NCBI GenBank assembly: GCA_963971305.1
Contig: OZ020309.1
Coordinates: forward strand, 6,999,001-7,063,000
DNA length: 64,000 bases
From: Arcuatula senhousia
Taxonomy: Eukaryota > Mollusca > Bivalvia > Mytilida > Mytilidae
Reading direction: 5' to 3'
Shown here: piece by piece, positions 46,498 to 56,400 of the stretch
How the letters are laid out: every line of letters begins with the position of its first letter
How positions within the stretch are numbered: position 1 is the stretch's first letter
Program-made: the position numbers and the translations under genes
The notes under the pieces: model-generated
Database searches by the model: none
What the model was told of the DNA's origin: nothing
Seen by the model: the letters and a program-made list of their open reading frames with translations, nothing else

Positions 46498-46698
46498 GAC
46501 TCACTTTTTCACGCCAAACGAAATCAGAGATATTTAATGTCACAATCGAACAAAAGGCATTAAAATGTAGATATTTAGGTAAAAACGATAGAACTTTATC
46601 ATTTCTTGAACCTCTAGTCACAGTACCTCCAGTACTTTGAATTATTCAAAAACATAGAAATTTAGTAAAATACGGCCGTTTTTTTAAGGTGAAAGAAA
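46498..46698 (+). repeat. ~200-bp direct repeat flanking an RT fragment, left
   Basis: GACTCACTTTTTCACGCCAA through GGCCGTTTTTTTAAGGTGAA is repeated at 47121-47294, directly on the other side of a Penelope-like fragment. The left copy has two stretches of about 15 nt absent from the right copy (near GTCACAGTACCTCCA and TTTAGTAAAATAC). Confidence 0.85.
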
Positions 46699-47119
46699 TT
46701 GCTCACACAGGGTTATGTTGCTCCTCGGTTGCTGTCTTCACTCAAGAAATTTTACGGAAGACATCATGCACTTATAGACAAATATGGGATTTCGATCTCT
46801 CAGATGAGTGCAGATGTTGGTTTGTCATAGGGTGTTGTTTTGTCTTCCTTTACCGGTTTTGACACGCTGAATGGACTATTGGCAACGCGACGGGTGTGCT
46901 ATAGCAAGCAGGACCTGCTTACTCTTCCGGAGCACCTGAGTTCACTCTTTATTTCGACTGGAGTTCGCGTTGTTGATTGATATTCAGTTATTTTGTGTTT
47001 CCATGTTTTACATGTTGTCTGTTTTTGTCCCGTTCTTGTTGGTGTTTACTGGTTTTGTCTCTGCCCTTTCGGACTTTTGATATTCGGATACCCCATTGGT
47101 ACCTCTGCTTCCTTTGTAA
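46699..47119 (+). mobile_element. Penelope-like 3' fragment (RT C-terminus plus tail)
   Basis: Starts inside the C-terminal coding part (LTQGYVAPRLLSSLKKFYG..., YGISISQMSADVGLS stop) and continues with the family's tail to CCTCTGCTTCCTTTGTAAC. It is 5'-truncated. It lies exactly between two direct copies of a ~200-bp host segment, which looks like a very long target duplication. Confidence 0.8.
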
Positions 47120-47120
47120 C

Positions 47121-47294
47121 GACTCACTTTTTCACGCCAAACGAAATCAAAGATATTTAACGTCACAATCGAACAAAAGGCATTAAAATGTAGATATTTA
47201 GGTAAAAACGATAGAACTTTATCATTTCTTGAACCTCTAGTACTTTGAATTATTCAAATACATAGAAAACGGCCGTTTTTTTAAGGTGAAAGAA
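47121..47294 (+). repeat. ~175-bp direct repeat flanking an RT fragment, right
   Basis: The right-hand counterpart of 46498-46698, beginning at the first base after the retroelement tail. Confidence 0.85.
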
Positions 47295-48129
47295 GTATAC
47301 AACGATTTACGCAAACGTAGTTAAACGCGTTGACCAGACTTCGGCGATCAAAATGACCTAAAAACAATCATTAATTTATTAATCAAACAGTATTACACAA
47401 TTAGATATTAAAGAAAACACTTAGACACACAAAAGTGAGAGTAAAAATTTCTATTTATAGACGTCACTGAATAGACTCAACATCATTATTATAAGTAGAA
47501 GGATTGTCATGTATACATGTGTATAGGCCACAGATTAATCAAGATAAGGAGATACATGATATATGTAACTAAAAATTCGTTACAATATAAAGAGAAAATC
47601 TGAATAAAATAATATCTTGTCTCTAAATTTCCAAGCAGAACCTCCAGGTAATGGGAGTTGGTTCCTGTCTCCAGTTAAACGACGGTCGTCGTACCAGGTC
47701 CAGGTCCACTGGAAAAGATAACTCTGACGGTTGTGTGTCATGAGCAGGACGACTTATTGCACATAGCTTGTCTCAATGTACTGTCGTCCCCTTTTGTAAC
47801 GACTATTTACTCTCAGAACAATTGAGTTTGTATTCATTACGTGACAAGAATCATGAGAATGATTTGCAAAAACCAATTGGACAGAAATATGAAAAACACG
47901 TTTGTTTTTGTCTTTGGGCTCCTGATCTAAAAAATAAAATATGATGAGTCTGGAAAAAAACTACCCTTTATTTTGAATTCAATATTTTACGGTAATTAAA
48001 TTGCAAAAATATCATGATTTGACATTTAATAAATGCACTCTCACTTAATTTGTAAACAGAAAAACATATTGACTAATTTACAATTCTGAAGTAGGGGTTG
48101 ATTTATCACCAATCATAAATCGAGTATTT
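47295..48129. other. Spacer without gene
   Basis: No recognised gene or element; the sequence is AT-rich with short frames only. Confidence 0.4.
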
Positions 48130-49986
48130 CCCAGTCAGCAAGTAAATGTTGGCCCAACGTATGCCCAACGTATCACGTTACGTTGGCCCTATGTTGTAAA
48201 ACTACGTTGGCCCAACGTATAAGTGCAAGTTGGGCCAACGTAGGCCTAACATGTCGGCATGACGTTGGCCCAACGTTGTATAATTTACAGTACTACGTTG
48301 GCCCATCGTTGGTAATATGTTGGCATTATGTTGGTCAACCGTTTGCGATATGTTGGCGATATGTTGGCTATACGTTGGCATTATGTTGGCCAACTTTATA
48401 CTATATTTATTGGAATAATGCTAGTTCATTGACGTCATTCTGTTGATCCAATATATACCCTTCTCCAAGATCTGTATCTGAAATGTATTTTTAAATGATA
48501 CATGTAATAAGACTCGTTGTTAAATAATGGTAAGATTTTTTATTCGCATTTTACAAGCAAACAACAAAGTTCTATTTTATTTTCATTCAAATTTTCGTTG
48601 TCTGTTTTAAACATTTTATTCAATATGAAGTAGATTTTGCCGAGACATACAGGAATTAAGAAAAAAAAAACATACATTAAAACAGTTATACATATAATGA
48701 ACACTGTTTCAAATTCTGGCCTTCATTAGCACTATATAAAACTAATCACAATGTTAAGTATAAAACAATCTTCAAATATACTAATTTAAGTGCATGATTA
48801 TTGACCATTATTAAATCAGTGATTAGTGATCAAGTTAAACGTGCGTTGCAGTTTTATTAAAAAGTATAGGGATCAAAGTCCTAAACTTAAGTAACAAATT
48901 ATTATAAATGTGTAATACACAAATAAATGTTAATGAATTAACACGACAGTAAATTTAAAATTATATTTCACTTTTAAATTTAAGTTACATATAATATAAT
49001 ATAAAATCAAAACTTACATGTCTTTCCTCAACTCGTAAAATTGTTAACAATTATTCTGAACTACATCCGATAGCTAGTTACTATGACAACTGGCAGTTAA
49101 GATAATGTGTTGTGTGGAAAGACCATCTTTTTGTTCTTATATATCAAATTATCATCGTCTTATCAGAGATTGCATGCTGTGTGTATCAGTTTATCCGGGG
49201 AATAATGCTGACCTTAATTTTATCAGATAATTATCTTTAGAAAACTATGTACAATGTTTTGTATTGTAGGCAATACATATAAACGATTTAGTGTGGAATG
49301 CTAAATTTTCAAAATATATTTTTCTCATATTAAAATAAAGAGTTTTTTCTCTCCAAAATATTCATGGTAAGCCAACATCGGACCAACATTGGGCCAACAT
49401 AGTATACAGAAGAAAAGAAAAAAAATCAGAAACGAATGCTTTAAATCAAAAATGTGAAAATATTTAATTGTGTAATTTATATAACCGATGTTACATGTAT
49501 AAGGATTTCAAAATTTTTGTTCGAAAATGTGAATTAAGACGTTTTCTTTGTCCAACGCATGATTAACGTTAGGCCAACATTGGGTCAACGTAGTCATTCA
49601 GGATTTTCTAAACAGTAATAAAGCAGTGTCCGGTTCTTTATCCATAAACACTATGAACAGAACTATTCAAATCTTCAATCATTAATGGTAGAGTATTCTG
49701 ATTTAATTTTATGATCCAATGTTGGGCCTACGTTGGCCCAACGTTGGACAATATTTTTGCTTAAAAAGTATAATAAACGAGAACTATGTCATTATTTTAT
49801 AATTTGATCCAACTTTATTCAATATTTCTTTTGAAAGGTGTAAGGAAATGATTTTAAAACCTGACCATCAATTTTATACTACTACATAGTGCCAATGTTG
49901 GCCCAACGTTGTTTTGCCAACATTAACATATTGCCAACCTCCCGACCAATTGCCAACGTTGGCCCAACATTAGCATGCTGACTGGG
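48130..49986. mobile_element. 1.86-kb inverted-repeat element with TTGGCCCAACGT sub-repeats
   Basis: The 11-bp terminal repeats CCCAGTCAGCA (48130-48140) and TGCTGACTGGG (49976-49986) are perfect. Inside both ends are clusters of ACGTTGGCCCAACGT-like palindromes, with at least six in 48145-48400 and more at 49370, 49570, 49730, 49900 and 49960. The middle is AT-rich and noncoding. Such subterminal arrays usually bind a transposase. No clear target duplication was seen (TTT/TT at most). Superfamily unknown. Confidence 0.8.
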
Positions 49987-49999
49987 TTCCTCCTTCGGC

Positions 50000-51640
50000 C
50001 TTTCTGGTGGTGATAAAAACTGAGTTGCTGTTTTTGTACTTTCTGTCCTTTTTGGGCTATTTCAAGACTGGATTTGAATTGTATGCATTTTATTTTGACT
50101 TTAGGTCAACGCCTAACAGCGAGCAGCGCTACACTGGCTTCGTCGGAGTTCATTGTGGTCTTTTTTCCACATCTCATTATCTCCTATTTGTATTTGATTC
50201 CTAAATTATATAAAAACCCATACAAACAACGCTTCATTTCAATCCTCTTTCATTTGTTTTGACTTCAGTTATATTGTAACGGCAATAAAACTAAGGCAGG
50301 CCATCCAAAAATATTTTGATTTGTTGTTACTAAAGAAATCGTCAAATGTTGATCCTAAAGAAAGTGAAAAGAACTCTTACACAATTTTTGTCTCGCCTGC
50401 GACGAATAGTATTACTTTCCGGTGGCGGAAACGCCGGCGTAAACTGTTTTGTAAGACTTTTGTGTACAAACGAATTGCTTTAAAAGTATAAAAGCTAGGC
50501 ATCTGATATTGGGAATTATGACAGTTGTGGTTTTGGTCTACGCAACTGTTACCATGCCGTGTGACCATGACCTCATTTTTATGCTCCAGTGACTCTGTGA
50601 ACTTAGGTCTTTTTACAGACCGAAAACCTTATTGTAAGACTTTTGTGTACAATGGATTGCTTAAAAAGTAAAATAGCTAGGCATCTGATATTGGGTATTA
50701 AGACAGTTAAGGTTATGGTCTACGCAACTGTCACCGAGCCGTGTGACCCTGGCCCCGTTTTCATGCTCCAGTGACTGTGTGAACTTTTTTGGACAATGAA
50801 TTGCTTGAAATGTATAATAGTGTGGTATCTGATATTGGGTAAACAGACACTTGTTGTGTTTATAGCAAGAAATGAAAGCTTAGGTAGTTGATTTCAGTTA
50901 TGTTGCCGGCAGGCGAGATATACTTTTAGTGGACACACTTTGATGGCATCAAAACTTGATTTTTCCATACTATACAATTCTATTTCACATGCACAACTTA
51001 ATGCACAGCTGATAAAACGTAGCTTTTTCAAAACGATTGGAAAACGCGGGTACAAATATCTGGTAGCTCAATTAAACAAAATCTGATTTGTCTAAGAAAG
51101 GGAACAAATTTACAGAAATCCTCAACTTTCTTATAGACAACATATTTGTACAATTTGGTGGATGTGTTTTTCAGACTATCAGTATTCCAATTGGTACAAA
51201 CTGTACATTCTTTCTTGCTGCTTTGTTTCTTTATTCATATGAAGCCGACATCATATTAGCACTTCTAGACAAAAAATTCGTAGACCAACTCCTTCCTCTA
51301 ACCAGGCTTGCCTTCCGTAATAATTATTATCCAAGATTCTTATGCTAACATACGACCAATAATATGTGCCATCACTTTGATTAATTTCTGAAACTACATG
51401 TTTCCTTCCACTTGCCACAACAATCAGGTTCAACATGCATATTTAAAAACCAAAAGGTACTTTCATAGAGACAACAGATGCACATTTGCAGAACAACAAT
51501 TTACTTTCAAGGATGTGACAGATGCACATTTATATTTCATTGATGTAGGAAAATTTAAATGCAATCAATTTAGCACCACTGTGGGAACACAAGTGATGAA
51601 GGACCAAAACCCTTAACTTGACAAAAAGATGCAGCGATTT
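50000..51640 (+). pseudogene. Penelope-like RT remnant split by a nested element
   Basis: Pieces of the same RT as at 11-13 kb appear in order: LIPKLYKNPYKQRFI (50200-50250), then after an insertion LDFSILYNSISHAQLNAQLI (motif A region), then FVQFGGCVFQTISIPIGTNC and YSYEADII (motif B), then LLDKKFVDQLLPLTRLAFRN. The catalytic YIDD is missing here; a related piece lies beyond the LTR element at 59430-59650. The region before 50130 contains the block TTTTATTTTGACTTTAGG, shared with 34.7 and 20.4 kb. Confidence 0.7.
50391..50918. mobile_element. 528-bp nested insertion with TCTCGCCTGC ends and tandem repeats
   Basis: Perfect 10-bp inverted ends (TCTCGCCTGC / GCAGGCGAGA) bound a segment inside the RT remnant. 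The interior has a ~183-bp unit repeated from 50451 and 50634, with a truncated third copy from about 50790 (GTAAGACTTTTGTGTACAA, GCTAGGCATCTGATATTGGG, GGTCTACGCAACTGT, TGCTCCAGTGACT). No target duplication could be defined. Probably a non-autonomous DNA element. Confidence 0.7.
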
Positions 51641-52010
51641 TGCCGAAACAGAGTCAATAATTCCACCATTAATTCAAATTAAATAATTCGATCATCAATT
51701 CCATAATTAATGTTAATTAATAAATCCTAATTTAGTCAGTAAACTCCATCTGGCGATATTTTTCTTTCCCTCTTTAGCTACCATGATGTAAATTCCAAAT
51801 TGATGGGACTGCGCCTGAAAAGAAAAGCAAACAACAACCCAAGCAGTATCTTGTTTATATTATATAAGCTCAAAACATTTCCTTATATTTTTCAGCACCT
51901 GAATGAAGGAACAATGAAGCAGACACATTTAAATATATTGCATGTTAATATTTAGGGAAGGGTAAGGGTGGGTTTTTACGTCTGTTCCATTCAGATTCTC
52001 GTGAAGAAAG

Positions 52011-52232
52011 TGTAATATGGTAGTATGGCATGGGCAGCATGTCAGATTGAGTTATCTTTCTTTGTATGTATTTCTATGATATGACCACGGATTGTGTTCA
52101 TTGTTTTACCGTTTTTGTTTTGTAATTATGTTATCTTCTGAAAAAATATGGAAACCAAAACGAAAGTTGTTTTTATTTAAATCGAGCCCAAGAACATTGA
52201 ATTAAATATGTATTGCAACCTAATACATAACA
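52011..52232 (+). repeat. 5' LTR
   Basis: 222 bp, starting TGTAATATGG and ending ACATAACA. TGGTGGAGA follows immediately, the expected position of the tRNA primer-binding site (TGG complements the CCA end of a tRNA); the tRNA was not identified. Confidence 0.95.
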
Positions 52233-52363
52233 TGGTGGAGAAAATTAAAGCCCAAAATCGATCCTGAGTTTACGTACGATATGATCAATGAAAATCGAGT
52301 GAAAATTGGGTACAGTCAAACAAACTTTTCCCCGTCCAAACTACAAATGATTGAGACGTGTCG

Positions 52364-53449
52364 ATGATGTACAATTTTGATTCCGACCCACCAGAAATTT
52401 CATTTTATGGCCCGAGTACTCGTTGCAAATCTCCTGTAAAACAATCCAGGGTTGAACATTCTAATAAACATAAATTCAAAATGGACAGACTTGCTTCATG
52501 TAGAAAGTTTTCTGGTTACCCTAAAGACAATGGTGCTAAATTTTTAAGAGAGTTTGAATCCTACGCAACTCTGCATGATTTATATGATGACGACGATGAA
52601 GACAGTGCTCGAATACTTGCTGCATTTCATCTACATTTACAAGGTCCTGCCCTCACTTGGTTTAACTCCCTGGACCATTGGCAAACTTGGGAAGATGTCA
52701 AAGACAAATTTAATGATAAATATGTTGCTTTAAATTGGGAACATCCTTCTGTAGTAATTGAAAACCAATTATTTAACAATCTGACACTGTATCCGGGTCA
52801 AGAAATAGAAGATTTCTATTGTCAACTTATGGAAAAGGGCCAAATGCTTGGTAAGCCCACTCAAGAAATTATGGCTAAGTTTATTGATGGTTTGCCTGAC
52901 AAGTTGGCATTTTATGTTAGGGCATCTAAACCTAGAGACATTTCTGAGGCTCTTACAACTGCTAAGACTGGTGAGGCATATAAGTATCGGACAAATGATC
53001 AAGCAACCAATTTTGTTGCAGCAGCAAAACCTGTGGTTGAGTCAAATAGTCAATTTGAACATATGCAAAACCAAATTAGTGCCCTTACAGAAAAAATCAA
53101 GGTCTTAGAAACAGGTCAAACAAAACCGAAACAGTCTCGACCATATCAAAACACACAAAGACGTCCTAATGTTTGTTTCACTTGCAACGGGGAAGGTCAC
53201 ATTAAGAAAAACTGTAATTGGACAACTAATGGCCCCCTTTCACCGGAAAGTATTTGTCAAATTTGTGAGCAAAAAGGTCATGAAGCTTTACGTTGTCGTT
53301 TTTGCAAACAGCAAACAGCTCCAGTACAAAGTGTAAAATGTCAAATCTGTACTGAAGTTGGTCACTCAGCAAAACAGTGTCCCAGTTTTCAACCGGTAAA
53401 CCAGTCGCTCCTGGGGAACACAGGGCACGCTCGCCCAGGAGGCCAATAA
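52364..53449 (+). CDS. gag: gag polyprotein of the LTR element
   Basis: 361 residues from the first in-frame ATG (52364; an ATGATG pair). Gag packages the element RNA into cytoplasmic particles. Residues about 80-200 form the retrotransposon gag/capsid-like domain (LQGPALTWFNSL, then PGQEIEDFYCQL and FIDGLPD). A coiled-coil-like stretch (HMQNQISALTEKIKVLETG) precedes three CCHC knuckles: CFTCNGEGHIKKNC at 271-284, CQICEQKGHEALRC at 298-311 and CQICTEVGHSAKQC at 326-339. Three knuckles is more than the one or two common in the family. The gag stop lies inside the start of the pol frame, which is shifted by -1. Confidence 0.93.
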   Translation: MMYNFDSDPPEISFYGPSTRCKSPVKQSRVEHSNKHKFKMDRLASCRKFSGYPKDNGAKFLREFESYATLHDLYDDDDEDSARILAAFHLHLQGPALTWFNSLDHWQTWEDVKDKFNDKYVALNWEHPSVVIENQLFNNLTLYPGQEIEDFYCQLMEKGQMLGKPTQEIMAKFIDGLPDKLAFYVRASKPRDISEALTTAKTGEAYKYRTNDQATNFVAAAKPVVESNSQFEHMQNQISALTEKIKVLETGQTKPKQSRPYQNTQRRPNVCFTCNGEGHIKKNCNWTTNGPLSPESICQICEQKGHEALRCRFCKQQTAPVQSVKCQICTEVGHSAKQCPSFQPVNQSLLGNTGHARPGGQ

Positions 53450-56400
53450 TTAGTTCTGTCAGGTTACGAGACAGGTCGCCCTCCCGTATTAGTCATGTTA
53501 AGAGTGTAAATAATGTAGACATGTTGGATTGTGATTCAGACACTAGTACATGTACTTTTAGCAATGTTGATAGTGACAATTTTGAAATTGATAATGACAG
53601 CAACTTTTTGTACCTACCTGTCCGTTTCAGTTCTAGATTAAAAGTTTCAGCTCTTTTAGACTCTGGAAGTTCTATAAATTTAATTTCTGAAGAACTTTAT
53701 AATGCAATTCCTTCTAGCCGAAAAAGTAACATTGAGGAATGTTATGGACCTATTCGTTTGGCCAATAATCAGAAAATAGATGTATGTGGTACTTCAAATA
53801 TTAAAATGACTATATCTGGTGTTTCATATGATATTTTTACAACAGTTCTGAAGTGTACCTCACATCCAATTATTTTAGGAACAAATTATCTTAAAGCAAA
53901 CAAGATAGTTTTGGACTTTGATAAAATGACAGTTACTCCTAAATCAGCAAATGTTTATTGTACAAAACGAGTTCGACTTATGCCAAATACTGAAACATTA
54001 ATTTGGGGAAAACTACCTTCAAATATATTGTATGGAGCTCAAGGTATTTGTAAATCTAGCAAGTTTATGTTATCCAAGGGATTGATAGTGTCAAAAGAAT
54101 TAGTTACAGTTCAAAGTGATCGTTTAGTTCCTATTAAAATATTGAATCCAAATAACTGTTTTATTGATGTATATAAAGGGAAATCTATTGCATTTTTTGA
54201 AGAAATGACTTCTGATAACGTTGTATTTCCGTCATGTGCTAACTGTGTTGACCAAGCATGTACTGATGAGGAGTCGGGTACAGGTACCAGTTCAGATCAA
54301 AAGAGTGATTTTCTGTCACATTTTAGTTTTCAATTAGATACCAAAGATTCTAATCTTTCTGATGTTCAAATTAAAGATTTACAAAACTTGCTTTATGACA
54401 ATAAGGATTTGTTTGTTACAAAATCAAATTCAAATTTAGGATTTACTGACACAATTCAGCACAAGATAATCTTAAAACCTGATGCGAAGCCAAAATACCA
54501 AAAACCTTATCGTTTGTCTCCTGACAAGAAAGATGTTTTGCGTCATCATTTAGACAATTTACTTTCTCAGGGAATTATTTCTGTTGTTAATCCTGAAGAG
54601 GATATTCCAATTACTAGTCCTATAGTGCTTGTTACTAAGCGGTTTAAAGGGAAAAAGCAAGGACCGCCGTACGATAAAGATGCAAGTCTTTCACAATTTC
54701 GTTTTTGTTGTGACTTTAGATACTTAAACAGCCAAACGCAACATTTTTCTTATGCTATTCCTGATTTACAAGATCTCACGGAGTCGTTTTCAAGGCGAAA
54801 ACCTAACTTTATCACCTCAATTGACCTCAGTTCTGGTTTCTTTCAAATGAAAATAGATCCAACATCTTCGAAGTATACAGCATTCAATACATGCTTTGGA
54901 ACTTTCAAATTTAATAGATTACCTATGGGTTTAAGTTCCGCACCCAATTCATTTCAACTTTTGATGGATAAAGTTTTATCCGGTTTAACGTTTCAATCCT
55001 GTCTCTGTTATTTAGATGACGTGCTCATATGTTCAGAAACTTTTGAAGATCATTTGAAAGATATCAACGAAGTGTTTAGTCGTTTCCGAAACGCTGGTCT
55101 CAAAATGAATCCTCAAAAGTGCCAATTTGCAGAATCTTCTTGCATATTTCTAGGACATCACATTTCAGCGGAAGGAATCAAACCTCCCCCTGATAGAGTA
55201 GAAGCGTTACAAAATTATCCAAGTCCTCGTAACATAAAGGAACTTCGGAGACTTCTTGGTTTATTTGGATGGTTTCGCAAATTTATACCAAATTACAGTG
55301 AAATTACTCAACCGCTTACACAGTTGTTAAGGAAAAATGTCAATTTTAGATGGGACAAATCTCAGAAGGAAGCTTTGCAAGAACTTAAAATACGATTATT
55401 GAATTCTGAAGTTTTGGCTTTTCCGAGATTTGATCTACCCTTTTATTTGGCCGTGGATTCTAGTTCTAAAGGAATTGGCTACCTACTTTATCAGAAACAT
55501 TTAAATGACAATGGAAAATTCGAAAATATCAGAGCAGTGCGTTTTGGATCAAAAGCTTTAAATCACTGGCAACGTTCGTACGGACCTACAAAATTAGAAC
55601 TATTAGGAGTTGTTACAAGTATAACTGACTGTTCTAGTTATCTCAGAGGCAACCGTTTTATAGTCGAATGTGATCATAAGGCACTACGTCCACTTCTCGA
55701 AAAACAGTTGAAAGGAGCGATCTATGATAGATGGTTGGCGATCCTTCAGCAATATAACTTTGACATTCGTTACAAACCGGCTCCGCAAATGCAAGTTCCT
55801 GATGCATTATCTCGTTGTTTACCTTCCGATCTTTCCGCCGATAGCCCGAGTCCTGCCGAGGAGGATATGTTCTTTCCGTATGTTAATGAAACGACCGGAC
55901 AAATCAACATTTCAGAACCGTTAGTACAAGTTAATTTTGTAGACAATTCTTATGATGAGGGATATACTGCCGACACAGAAGACAGTGAGATATCCGAAAA
56001 TGTTGATTTAACCAGTGAAAATAACATTCTTCGCGAAACTGACGCTATGTTATTTTCTAGTATTGAATGCAACCCAGATTTCCGCAGTGAAAATAATATT
56101 CTTTGCGAAATTGACGCTATGTTATTTTCCGATACATGTGATCAACGTATACAGCATGATGTTAGCAATGTGGATCTTATCGACTTTAGTGATTATACTG
56201 TTCATTTTAGTGACGCGAATGCTTTTTCTTTGGAAATTGACAATTACGACACTTGTAAAACGAGTGTTGCTGTGCAGCAATCGGATTTGCTGGCAGAATT
56301 TGATCCGCTAGTTAGTGATACTCAACCGAGTTTAAACGAAGTTAATGTCGTAGACAATCCGTCGCAAGATTCATCAACGAGTGACAACGATTACGTGAAA

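Noticed and set aside
48183..48446. 87-codon frame rich in Trp and Tyr
   Set aside because: Encoded by the TTGGCCCAACGT sub-repeat array.
52358..52363. Earlier GTG start for gag
   Set aside because: An ATGATG pair lies 6 nt downstream; animals rarely start at GTG.
53341..53449. Slippery heptamer for the gag-pol shift (candidates near GCAAAAC and GGGGAAC)
   Set aside because: Neither fits X-XXY-YYZ in the gag frame.
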